In this document: one piece after another, positions 56,634 through 64,000 of the stretch
Position numbering within the stretch: the first letter of the stretch is position 1
Layout of the letters: each line of letters starts with the position of its first letter
NCBI RefSeq assembly: GCF_900095265.1
Contig: NZ_LT607663.1
Location: forward strand, 112,792 to 176,791
Direction: 5' to 3'
Length of the DNA: 64,000 nucleotides
Source of the DNA: Janthinobacterium sp. UMAB-56
GTDB lineage: Bacteria > Pseudomonadota > Gammaproteobacteria > Burkholderiales > Burkholderiaceae_D
The notes under the pieces: model-generated
Seen by the model: only the letters and a program-made list of their open reading frames with translations
Databases searched by the model: none
Told to the model about the DNA's origin: nothing
Translations under genes and position numbers: made by a program

Positions 56634-57772
56634 AACCGCACAGTATCAAACAGCTGTTCACCCAATACAAGATGCTGGCCCTGCTGATCGCCGTGGCGCT
56701 GATCTGGGCCTTTTTTTCGTGGAAGACTGAGGGCAGTTTCCTCACGCCGCGCAACCTGTCGAACCTGCTGCGCCAGATGTCGGTCACCGGCATACTCGCC
56801 TGCGGCATGGTGCTGGTGATTATCGCCGGCGAGATCGACCTGTCGATCGGCTCCATGCTGGGACTGCTGGGCGGCATCGCCGCCGTGCTGGACGTGACGC
56901 AGCACTGGCCGCTGGCGCTGAACCTGGCGGCCGTACTCGGCTGCGGCCTGGTGATAGGCCTGCTCAACGGCTACCTGACGGCCTACCGGGGCATCCCGTC
57001 CTTCATCGTGGGCCTGGGTGGCATGCTGGCGTATCGCGGCATCTTGCTGGGCATCACGGGCGGCAGCACGATCGCGCCCGTCTCCGAGACTATGGTTTAC
57101 CTGGGGCAGGGCTACCTGCCAGCCTTGCCCGGCGTCGTGCTGGGCATCGGCCTGTTCCTGCTGGCCGCCTTCTTGACGTGGCGCGCGCGCGCCAGCCGCG
57201 CGCAGCATGGCTTGCCGCAGGCGGCGCCCTGGGCCGACGGCTTGCGCCTGGCCGTCATCGGCGCCGTGCTGTATGCCTTCGTGCAAACCCTGAACGGTTA
57301 TGAAGGTATTCCGCTGCCCGTGCTGTTGCTGCTGGCCTTGCTAGGGCTGTTCAGCTACATCACCAGCCAGACCGTGTTCGGCCGGCGCATCTACGCCGTG
57401 GGCAGCAATATGGAAGCGACGCGTTTGTCCGGCATCAACGTGAAAGCCGTCAAGCTGTGGATCTTCGGCATCATGGGTTTGATGTGCGCGCTGGCGGGCC
57501 TGATCAACACGGGCCGCCTGGCGGCCGGTTCACCCTCGGCCGGCACCTTCAGTGAACTCGATGCCATCGCCGCCTGCTTCATCGGCGGCACCTCGATGCG
57601 CGGCGGCTCGGGCACGGTCTACGGCGCCCTGATCGGCGCGCTGGTGATGGCCAGCCTGGATAACGGCATGTCCATGCTGGACGTGGACACCTACTGGCAG
57701 ATGATCGTGAAAGGCAGTATCCTCACCCTCGCCGTGTGGGTCGATGTTAGCACGCGTGCCGGACGCCGCTAG
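56630..57772 (+). CDS. xylH: D-xylose ABC transporter permease
   Basis: A 380-residue CUT2 permease. [20 protein letters not shown] and [20 protein letters not shown] match XylH. It has around ten transmembrane helices. Its ATG overlaps the xylG stop. Confidence 0.95.
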   Translation: MKPHSIKQLFTQYKMLALLIAVALIWAFFSWKTEGSFLTPRNLSNLLRQMSVTGILACGMVLVIIAGEIDLSIGSMLGLLGGIAAVLDVTQHWPLALNLAAVLGCGLVIGLLNGYLTAYRGIPSFIVGLGGMLAYRGILLGITGGSTIAPVSETMVYLGQGYLPALPGVVLGIGLFLLAAFLTWRARASRAQHGLPQAAPWADGLRLAVIGAVLYAFVQTLNGYEGIPLPVLLLLALLGLFSYITSQTVFGRRIYAVGSNMEATRLSGINVKAVKLWIFGIMGLMCALAGLINTGRLAAGSPSAGTFSELDAIAACFIGGTSMRGGSGTVYGALIGALVMASLDNGMSMLDVDTYWQMIVKGSILTLAVWVDVSTRAGRR

Positions 57773-57793
57773 CGGGGAACTTCGACAAACCTG

Positions 57794-57852
57794 CTGCGCG
57801 TCCCACTATCGCCTCTGCGCTACTCAAGGCGATATTGGACCGCTCGCTACGG
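57794..57852. repeat. Palindromic intergenic element B
   Basis: CTGCGCGTC (57794) and CCGCTCGCTACGG (57840-57852) enclose TCGCCT/AGGCGA (57809, 57827). Ends are shared with element A at 45691, but the core is shorter. Confidence 0.55.
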
Positions 57853-57901
57853 TTTTTCGAGGCCCCGAAAGGCCTGGCTGCCACATGGAGGAGACATCAG
57901 C

Positions 57902-59101
57902 ATGAAGTTACCGACCGCGCACCGGATCGCGCTGCTGTTTAACGGAAATAAAATCTACGACCGCGACATCATCGCGGGCATCGCCGCCTACCTGAACACC
58001 ACGCGGGTGTCGTGGGACCTGTTCCTGGAAGAGGATTTTCGTTGCCGCCTGCCCGGCATCGAACGCTGGCAGGGCGACGGCATCATCGCCGATTTCGACG
58101 ATCCCGCCGTCTGCGCGGCGCTGGTGCACAGCCGGCTGCCCGTGGTGGCCGTGGGCGGATCATATGCGCGCGCCGAGGATTACCCTGCCGGCATCCCATA
58201 CGTGGCGACCGATAATTTCAAGATCGTCAAGCTGGCCTATGAGCATCTGGTGGAAGCGGGATTGAGCCGCTTTGCCTGTTTCAGCCTGCCCGAGGCCGAT
58301 GTCAACCGCTGGGCCCAAGAGCGCGAAACCGCGTTTTGCGCGCTGATGCAGCGCGACCACATGCGCGCCGACGTGTACCGGGGCGTGGCCACCAGCGCGC
58401 CCTCGTGGGACGAAGCGGTGGAGCAGCAGATTGCCTGGCTCAACAGCCTGGAAAAACCCGTCGGCATCATCGCCGTGAGCGACGCGCGCGCGCGCCAGTT
58501 GCTGCAAGCGTGCATGCATGCGGGCATCGCCGTGCCGGAGCAAGTCGCCCTGATCGGTATCGACAACGATCCGCTGGCGCGCATGCTCACGCGTATTCCG
58601 CTCAGTTCCGTGATCCAGGGCACGCAGGAAATGGGCCGCACGGCGGCGCATTTGCTGCACCAGATGCTCAACGGCGCGCGCCTGTCCGGCACGCGCATCC
58701 TGGTACCGCCGGCCGGCTTGAACGTGCTCGCTTCCACGCGCCACCAGCCCTTCCAGCATCCGCAGGTGATGCAGGCGCGCCACTTCATTCGCCAGTACGC
58801 CTGCCAGGGCATCAAGACGGAGCAGGTGGCCGATTACGTGGGCGTGTCGCGTTCCTCGCTCGAAGCGCATTTCCGCCACGAGCTGGGGCGCAGCGTGCAC
58901 GATGAGATCCTGCATTTCAAGCTCGATGCGGCCAAGACCCTGCTGGCGCGCGAGCCGGGACAGGTGGCCGAGGTGGCCGTGCGTTGCGGCTTTACCACGG
59001 TGCAGTACATGCATGCCGTCTTCAAGCGCGAACTCGGTTGCACGCCGCGCGAATTCCAGCAGCGCAGCCGGCCACCGCCAGCACCCGGACAGGCGCCATG
59101 A
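57902..59101 (+). CDS. xylR: XylR family xylose-responsive activator
   Basis: A 399-residue regulator. Residues ~1-285 form a LacI/periplasmic-binding-like sugar domain (HRIALLFNGNKIYDRDIIAG, LIGIDNDPLARMLTRIPLSS). The C-terminal ~110 residues are an AraC helix-turn-helix pair with VADYVGVSRSSLEAHFRHEL and CGFTTVQYMHAVFKRELG. This is the XylR layout of enterobacteria, an unusual fusion. It should activate xylFGH and probably xylXBD. GGAGG precedes the start. Confidence 0.93.
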   Translation: MKLPTAHRIALLFNGNKIYDRDIIAGIAAYLNTTRVSWDLFLEEDFRCRLPGIERWQGDGIIADFDDPAVCAALVHSRLPVVAVGGSYARAEDYPAGIPYVATDNFKIVKLAYEHLVEAGLSRFACFSLPEADVNRWAQERETAFCALMQRDHMRADVYRGVATSAPSWDEAVEQQIAWLNSLEKPVGIIAVSDARARQLLQACMHAGIAVPEQVALIGIDNDPLARMLTRIPLSSVIQGTQEMGRTAAHLLHQMLNGARLSGTRILVPPAGLNVLASTRHQPFQHPQVMQARHFIRQYACQGIKTEQVADYVGVSRSSLEAHFRHELGRSVHDEILHFKLDAAKTLLAREPGQVAEVAVRCGFTTVQYMHAVFKRELGCTPREFQQRSRPPPAPGQAP

Positions 59102-59877
59102 TGCATCTGCTGCGCAATGCGCGCGGCATGCTTGTGGCCATCGATGCGCATGATGCCAGCATGCGGACCTGGTGGGCGCCCGACCGCTATGGCCGCCTGG
59201 CCGATGTGCTGGGCGCGGCGCCCCCTGCGGCGCGTGCGCCCACGGCTTGGCAGTGGGCGCCATCGGACGACGGCCACTTGCACTTGCGCCTGGCGCAAGA
59301 CGGCTTGTCGGTGCACCTGGCGTACCAACTCGACGAGGATGGCAGCCTGCATCTCGATTGCGTCGCCACGGCCGCAACGGTTTCCCGTTTCTCTCTTGCC
59401 GCGCCCCACTTCAATCTGCAGGGCAGGGGGGCCAGCGTGGGCGACCATGTGCTGCGCCTGGCTGCCGACCGTTACTGGCCTTGGCCTTGGCCCGGCGGCC
59501 ATACGGGAGACGCTGCGCTCGATGTGGCGGGCAGCGCGTTTGACTTCCGCCAGCCGGCGCCGCTCGCTTCGCGCCTGGCCTGGCCGGCGCTGGTGCACTT
59601 GCCGGGATTCCGGCATGACTTTTACTGGACGGGCAGCGGCCAGCTGCGCGAGGCGGCGCGGGTGGCCGATCCCACTTCCGGCCGGGTCCTGCGTTTTTCC
59701 AGTACCCAGGACAGTTGCCATCTGTATTCCGATGCGCGCTGTTTTTCCCTGCTGGCGCAGGGTGGGGAAATGCAGCCGGGACAGGTGATGCGCTTCAAGC
59801 TCGCCTACCGTTTGGGCGTGCAGGATATCGACGCGTTTGACATATCCGAACCGGTATCAATGATGTCAAATAAGTGA
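59098..59877 (+). CDS. Aldose 1-epimerase-like protein (mutarotase family)
   Basis: A 259-residue protein whose ATG overlaps the xylR stop (ATGA). Weak mutarotase features are seen: HFNLQGRG, a GDHVLRLAADRYWPWP stretch and the late FSLLAQGGEMQPGQVMRFKL. The expected catalytic His pair and Glu are not all obvious, and it is shorter than GalM. Context supports a role in converting xylose or galactose anomers for the dehydrogenases. The enzyme activity is tentative. Confidence 0.7.
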   Translation: MMHLLRNARGMLVAIDAHDASMRTWWAPDRYGRLADVLGAAPPAARAPTAWQWAPSDDGHLHLRLAQDGLSVHLAYQLDEDGSLHLDCVATAATVSRFSLAAPHFNLQGRGASVGDHVLRLAADRYWPWPWPGGHTGDAALDVAGSAFDFRQPAPLASRLAWPALVHLPGFRHDFYWTGSGQLREAARVADPTSGRVLRFSSTQDSCHLYSDARCFSLLAQGGEMQPGQVMRFKLAYRLGVQDIDAFDISEPVSMMSNK

Positions 59878-59961
59878 TTGGTCAGATATGCAGGGCAGTT
59901 CTACCATGAGGTAGTTTTTCCCTCATTCATTTTTTCCCTCACCGACGCTGCGAACCTGTCC

Positions 59962-60975
59962 ATGAACATACTCACCATCGATGCCGGCACCACCAATACG
60001 CGCACCTTGCTGTGGCGCGCAGGCGCCGTCGTTGCCCAGGCACAGCTGGAAACGGGCGTGCGCAATACCGCCATCGATGGCCATAACGGCGCGCTTAAAC
60101 AGGCGCTGCGCGACACTATCGCCAGCGTGCTGGCCAGCGCGGGCATCGCGCCGTCCGAGGTAGGCCTGGCGCTGGCTTCGGGCATGATCAGTTCGCCCAT
60201 GGGGGTGCAGGACGTGCCGCATCTGCCGGCGCCCGCCGGCCTGGCGCAGCTGGCGCAAGGCATGCAGGCGGTGGACTTGCCCGATGTGCTGGCGCAGCCC
60301 CTGTGGCTGATCCCCGGCGTGCGCAACCAGCATGGCGCCGTCGGCCTGCATAACGTCGAGGCGATGGACATGATGCGCGGCGAAGAGACGGAAGTCGTCG
60401 CGCTGCTTGAGCGCCTGCAATTGCGGGGCGCGGCGACCTTGATCATGCCCGGTTCGCATACCAAACTGATTAGCGTGGACGAGCAGCGCCGCATCCTCGG
60501 CTGCAGCACCACCATCGCGGGCGAGCTGCTGCAGGCGATCACGCAGCACACCTTGATTAAGCAATCGGTCGATGGTGGTTTTGCCCATAGCCTGGTGCCG
60601 AAAATGCTGCTGGCCGGCGCCGCCGCGGCGCAAAAAACGGGGCTGGCGCGCGCCTGCTTCAGCGTGCGTACCCTGGGCCAGTTCAGCGCTGTCGAATGCA
60701 ACGAGCGGGCCAATTTTCTGATGGGCGCCGTCCTCAGCGGCGACTTGCTGGCGCTGCGCAACAGCACCGCCATCCAGATGCGGCCCGACACCCCGCTCGT
60801 CATTACCGGCAAGCCCATGCTGCGCCAGGCGCTCGGCTTGCTGATCGAAGAACACGGATTTTTTTATGGCAAGCGCATCATCGTCGACGACCAGCAGCAG
60901 GCCAATCTGGCCGGTCACGGTGCGCTGCTGATCGCCGCTGCACGCGGCTTGATTTCCCCGCAGGAGACCGTATGA
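59962..60975 (+). CDS. dgoK: 2-dehydro-3-deoxygalactonokinase
   Basis: A 337-residue sugar kinase from the ATG at 59962. The phosphate-binding ILTIDAGTTNTRTLLWR, LASGMISSPMGVQ, LIPGVRNQHG and LIMPGSHTKLISV match DgoK. It phosphorylates 2-keto-3-deoxygalactonate. Its stop overlaps the start of the dehydratase. With the aldolase at 63626 it forms a De Ley-Doudoroff-type module. Confidence 0.93.
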   Translation: MNILTIDAGTTNTRTLLWRAGAVVAQAQLETGVRNTAIDGHNGALKQALRDTIASVLASAGIAPSEVGLALASGMISSPMGVQDVPHLPAPAGLAQLAQGMQAVDLPDVLAQPLWLIPGVRNQHGAVGLHNVEAMDMMRGEETEVVALLERLQLRGAATLIMPGSHTKLISVDEQRRILGCSTTIAGELLQAITQHTLIKQSVDGGFAHSLVPKMLLAGAAAAQKTGLARACFSVRTLGQFSAVECNERANFLMGAVLSGDLLALRNSTAIQMRPDTPLVITGKPMLRQALGLLIEEHGFFYGKRIIVDDQQQANLAGHGALLIAAARGLISPQETV

Positions 60976-62702
60976 GTGACAACAATAACAAGCGTCCCTT
61001 GCGTTCGCAAGCGTGGTTTGGCGGCGACGACAAGGACAGTTTCATTCACCGCAGCTGGATGAAGAACCAGGGCTATCCCGGCGACGCCTTCGATGGCCGT
61101 CCCGTCATCGGCATCTGCAATACCTGGTCCGAGCTGACGCCCTGCAATGGCCATTTCCGCGACCTGGCCGAGATGGTCAAGCGCGGCGTGCTCGAAGCGG
61201 GCGGCTTTCCCGTCGAATTTCCCGTCATGTCGCTGGGCGAGACGAATCTGCGCCCGACGGCCATGTTGTTCCGCAACCTGGCCAGCATGGATGTCGAGGA
61301 GTCGATCCGCGCCAACCCGATCGACGGCGTGGTGCTGCTGACGGGCTGCGACAAGACCACCCCGGCGCTGCTGATGGGCGCGGCCAGCGTGGACTTGCCC
61401 ACCATCGTGCTGTCGGGCGGCCCCATGTTGAATGGCAACTATCGCGGCAAACCGATAGGCTCGGGCACGGATGTGTGGAAGTTTTCCGAAGACGTGCGCG
61501 CCGGGCGCATGACCTCAAGCGAATTCAAGCAGGCCGAATCGTGCATGTCGCGCTCCGCCGGCCACTGCATGACCATGGGCACGGCGTCCACCATGGCCAG
61601 CATGGTTGAAGCGCTGGGCGTGACCTTGCCCGGCAACGCGGCCATTCCCGCCGTCGATGCGCGCCGCAAGCTGCAGGCGCAGCTGACGGGCCGGCGCATC
61701 GTCGACATGGTGCATGAAGACCTGAAACTGTCGCAGATACTGACGCGCGTAGCGTTTGAAAACGCCATCATGGTCAACGGCGCCATCGGCGGCTCGACGA
61801 ATGCGGTGATCCATTTGCTGGCCATTGCCGGGCGCATCGGCGTGGACATGCGCCTGGGCGACTGGGACCGCCTGGGCCGCGACATTCCCTGCCTGCTGAA
61901 CCTGATGCCGTCGGGCCAGTACCTGATGGAAGATTTTTACTATGCGGGCGGCCTGCCCGTGATCATCCGCGACCTGCTGGGTAAATTGCATGGCGAGGCG
62001 CTCACCGTCACGGGCGCCAGCATGGCCGTCAACGTGGCCGAAGCGGAAAATTTCAATCCCGAGGTAATCACGCCGCTGGCGCAGCCATTCAAGGACGAAG
62101 GCGGCATCGCCGTCCTGCATGGCAACCTGGCCCCGCGCGGCGCCGTCATCAAGCCTTCCGCCGCTTCGCCCGAACTGATGCAGCACCGTGGCCGCGCCGT
62201 CGTCTTCAACAGCATCGAGCATTACAAGAAGCGCGTCGACGATCCCGCGCTCGATATCGACGCCAGTTGCGTGATGGTGCTGCAAAATTGCGGCCCGCAG
62301 GGCTATCCGGGCATGGCCGAAGTGGGCAATATGGGATTGCCGAAAAAACTGCTGGAGCAGGGTGTGCGCGACATGGTGCGTATCTCGGACGCGCGCATGA
62401 GCGGCACGGCTTATGGCACGGTGGTGCTGCACGTGGCGCCGGAAGCGGCCGTGGGCGGGCCGCTGGCACTGGTGCGCGATGGCGACATGATAGAACTGGA
62501 CGTGGCGGGACGGCGTTTGCACCTGGACGTCGACGAAGCCGAACTGGCGCGCCGGCGCGAAGCGTGGCGCGCCCCTGAAGCGGCCATGAAGGGCGGCTAC
62601 CAGGCTATGTACATCAAGCACGTGACGCAGGCCGACGAAGGCGCGGACCTGGATTTCCTGGTCGGCTGCCGAGGCTCGGCAGTTCCACGCGAATCACACT
62701 GA
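60972..62702 (+). CDS. IlvD/Edd sugar-acid dehydratase (L-arabinonate / D-galactonate type)
   Basis: A 576-residue iron-sulfur dehydratase from the ATG at 60972 (ATGA overlap with dgoK). RSQAWFGGDDKDSFIHRSWM and CNTWSELTPCN match the L-arabinonate dehydratase branch, with LLTGCDKTTPALLMG and SAGHCMTMGTAS as cluster motifs. It is clearly distinct from the XylD copy at 52128. Flanked by dgoK, a lactonase and a KDPGal aldolase, D-galactonate is the likely physiological substrate, though many members accept both acids. Confidence 0.88.
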   Translation: MSDNNNKRPLRSQAWFGGDDKDSFIHRSWMKNQGYPGDAFDGRPVIGICNTWSELTPCNGHFRDLAEMVKRGVLEAGGFPVEFPVMSLGETNLRPTAMLFRNLASMDVEESIRANPIDGVVLLTGCDKTTPALLMGAASVDLPTIVLSGGPMLNGNYRGKPIGSGTDVWKFSEDVRAGRMTSSEFKQAESCMSRSAGHCMTMGTASTMASMVEALGVTLPGNAAIPAVDARRKLQAQLTGRRIVDMVHEDLKLSQILTRVAFENAIMVNGAIGGSTNAVIHLLAIAGRIGVDMRLGDWDRLGRDIPCLLNLMPSGQYLMEDFYYAGGLPVIIRDLLGKLHGEALTVTGASMAVNVAEAENFNPEVITPLAQPFKDEGGIAVLHGNLAPRGAVIKPSAASPELMQHRGRAVVFNSIEHYKKRVDDPALDIDASCVMVLQNCGPQGYPGMAEVGNMGLPKKLLEQGVRDMVRISDARMSGTAYGTVVLHVAPEAAVGGPLALVRDGDMIELDVAGRRLHLDVDEAELARRREAWRAPEAAMKGGYQAMYIKHVTQADEGADLDFLVGCRGSAVPRESH

Positions 62703-62718
62703 AAAACAAGGAAAAATG

Positions 62719-63639
62719 ATGGGGACACGGGCCCAATTACTGGTCGATGCGCAGAACTTCCTGGGCGAGGGCGTGCGCTGGTGCGAACGCAGCGGCCGCG
62801 TTTTCTGGACGAATATCGAAGGCTGCCAGCTGCATGCGCTGATGCTGGCCACAGGGGAGCGCCAGAGCTGGGCCATGCCCGAACGCCTGGCGTGCTTCGC
62901 GCTGACGGACAGCGACGAGGTGCTGCTGCTGGGCTTAGCTTCCGGCTTGGCATGGTTTGATGCGCGCAGCGGCGCCATCACGCCCTTGCACACGGTGGAG
63001 GGGGACTTGCCCATGACGCGCCTGAACGATGGCCGCTGCGACCGTCAGGGACGCTTTGTCTTCGGCACGCTCGATGAGCGCCCGTGCCGCGATGCCATCG
63101 CCAGCTTCTACCGCCTCAACCTGGACTTGACTCTGGAGCGCCTGCCCTTGCCGCAGATCGCCATTTCGAACAGCATCTGCTTCAGCGTCGATGGCACGGC
63201 CATGTATTTTTGCGATTCGATGAAGAAGGCGATCTACCGCTGGGACGATTACCTGGGGGGCGACGCCAGCCGGGTGCGCGTGTTTGCCGTGCTCGATCCG
63301 GGACCGGGCGCCGCCGATGGCGCGACCATCGATGCGGACGACCACCTGTGGAGCGCGCAATGGGGGGCGGGACGCGTGCTGCGCTTCGCGCCGGACGGCA
63401 GCGTCGAGCGCGCGGTAGCCCTGCCTGTGTCGCAGCCCAGCTGCGTGAGCCTGGGTGGGCCGCACTACGATGAATTGTTCGTCACCACCGCTCAGGAGAG
63501 TTTGACGCCGGTGCAGCTGGCGAGCGAACCGCTGGCGGGGGGATTGTTTCATGCGCGCCAGGTAGACGTGCGCGGTTTGCCGGAAGTGCGCTTTGGCGCC
63601 CTGCCGGCCCGACAGGAGAGAAAAGATGCAAAAGCATAG
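62719..63639 (+). CDS. SMP-30/gluconolactonase family sugar lactonase
   Basis: A 306-residue six-bladed propeller protein; I use the second ATG of the ATGATG pair. The metal ligands appear as Glu in FLGEGVRWCE, Asn in RLNDGRCDRQG, Asn in ISNSICFS and Asp in GATIDADDHLW. It opens aldonolactones made by sugar dehydrogenases, galactono- or xylonolactone here. The aldolase start lies inside its last codons. Confidence 0.9.
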   Translation: MGTRAQLLVDAQNFLGEGVRWCERSGRVFWTNIEGCQLHALMLATGERQSWAMPERLACFALTDSDEVLLLGLASGLAWFDARSGAITPLHTVEGDLPMTRLNDGRCDRQGRFVFGTLDERPCRDAIASFYRLNLDLTLERLPLPQIAISNSICFSVDGTAMYFCDSMKKAIYRWDDYLGGDASRVRVFAVLDPGPGAADGATIDADDHLWSAQWGAGRVLRFAPDGSVERAVALPVSQPSCVSLGGPHYDELFVTTAQESLTPVQLASEPLAGGLFHARQVDVRGLPEVRFGALPARQERKDAKA

Positions 63640-64000
63640 GGTTTTCGAAGGCATCCTCGAACGGGGCATGGTCGGCATCGTGCGCGCCACTTCGGCGCAG
63701 GCGGCCGTGCAGATCGCCGAGGCGTGCATCGCCGGCGGCATCACGGCCCTGGAAGTGGCGTTTACCACGCCCGATACCCTGGGTGTGCTGCGCACCCTGC
63801 GCGAACGCCATGGTCATGACGTGCTGCTGGGGGCGGGCACGGTGCTCGATACGGAAACGGCGCGCGCCGCCATCCTGGCCGGTGCCCAGTTCATCATCTC
63901 GCCCGGCGTCAACGTGGAGACCATTACGCTGTGCCAGCGCTACCAGGTGCTGGCCATGCCGGGGGCGATGACGCCGACGGAGATCGTCACGGCCCTGCAG
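63626..64000 (+). CDS. dgoA: 2-dehydro-3-deoxy-6-phosphogalactonate aldolase, N-terminal part
   Basis: A start ATG at 63626 overlaps the lactonase stop by 14 bp behind GGAG. The 125 readable residues include ITALEVAFTTP, DVLLGAGTVLD, FIISPGVN and AMPGAMTPTEI, the KDPG/KDPGal aldolase pattern. The catalytic Lys lies beyond the window. It would split KDPGal into pyruvate and glyceraldehyde-3-phosphate. The dgoK neighbour favours KDPGal over KDPG. Confidence 0.88.
   Translation, partial: MQKHRVFEGILERGMVGIVRATSAQAAVQIAEACIAGGITALEVAFTTPDTLGVLRTLRERHGHDVLLGAGTVLDTETARAAILAGAQFIISPGVNVETITLCQRYQVLAMPGAMTPTEIVTALQ

Overview
The window looks like a chromosomal stretch of a GC-rich betaproteobacterium of the Oxalobacteraceae, closest in character to Janthinobacterium or a relative. 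This rests on recognisable protein families and gene order, because no database search was possible. Genes are dense, mostly on the + strand, and no tRNA, rRNA, insertion sequence, prophage or CRISPR array was seen.

Region 1 (1-12.1 kb) is housekeeping and catabolism: the start of glmU, a DUF6279 lipoprotein, rsmD, coaD, a YfhL-type ferredoxin, a chalcone-isomerase-like secreted protein, a LysR regulator, a chemoreceptor with an unusual C-terminal sensor region, and an Lrp-family regulator divergent from a very long putA that lacks its own DNA-binding domain. mtnN follows.

Region 2 (12.1-13.6 kb) is a 1.45 kb gene-free stretch built from three diverged ~460 bp repeats. Each repeat carries an AT-rich tract, a TAG-triplet run, a DnaA box exactly 14 bp from that run, and a fixed-geometry pair of DnaA boxes about 141 bp further on. 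This is the arrangement of a basal unwinding system, so the region is a strong candidate chromosomal origin with the module in triplicate.

Region 3 (13.6-25 kb) holds a GMC oxidoreductase, a five-gene branched-chain-amino-acid-type ABC transporter (one ATPase has Arg for Lys in Walker A), a 3-hydroxybutyrate oligomer hydrolase, an EAL phosphodiesterase, an iron alcohol dehydrogenase, and a SugE/Gdx guanidinium exporter preceded by a guanidine-II (mini-ykkC) riboswitch. Four parS-like palindromes lie between 19.6 and 25.0 kb.

Region 4 (25-37 kb) is the classic origin-proximal block mnmG-rsmG-parA-parB followed by the full atpIBEFHAGDC operon. A ten-unit 9-bp iteron-like array sits just upstream of parA.

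Region 5 (37-45.7 kb) contains rsgA and a compact divergent cluster. One arm encodes DUF350, an SPFH protein with a SHOCT tail, a DUF4178 zinc-ribbon membrane protein, a Gly/Ser-tailed mini-protein, S-adenosylmethionine decarboxylase and a lipoprotein. The other arm encodes a membrane-embedded spermidine-synthase-like enzyme and a Tat-exported FAD protein. Together they suggest a membrane-associated polyamine system of unknown purpose.

Region 6 (45.8-64 kb) is a sugar island: a ChvE/MmsA/MmsB multiple-monosaccharide importer, the oxidative (Weimberg) D-xylose genes xylX-xylB-xylD, the XylFGH importer, XylR, an aldose-epimerase-like protein, and a De Ley-Doudoroff-type module (2-keto-3-deoxygalactonate kinase, sugar-acid dehydratase, SMP-30 lactonase, KDPGal aldolase) that runs off the end.
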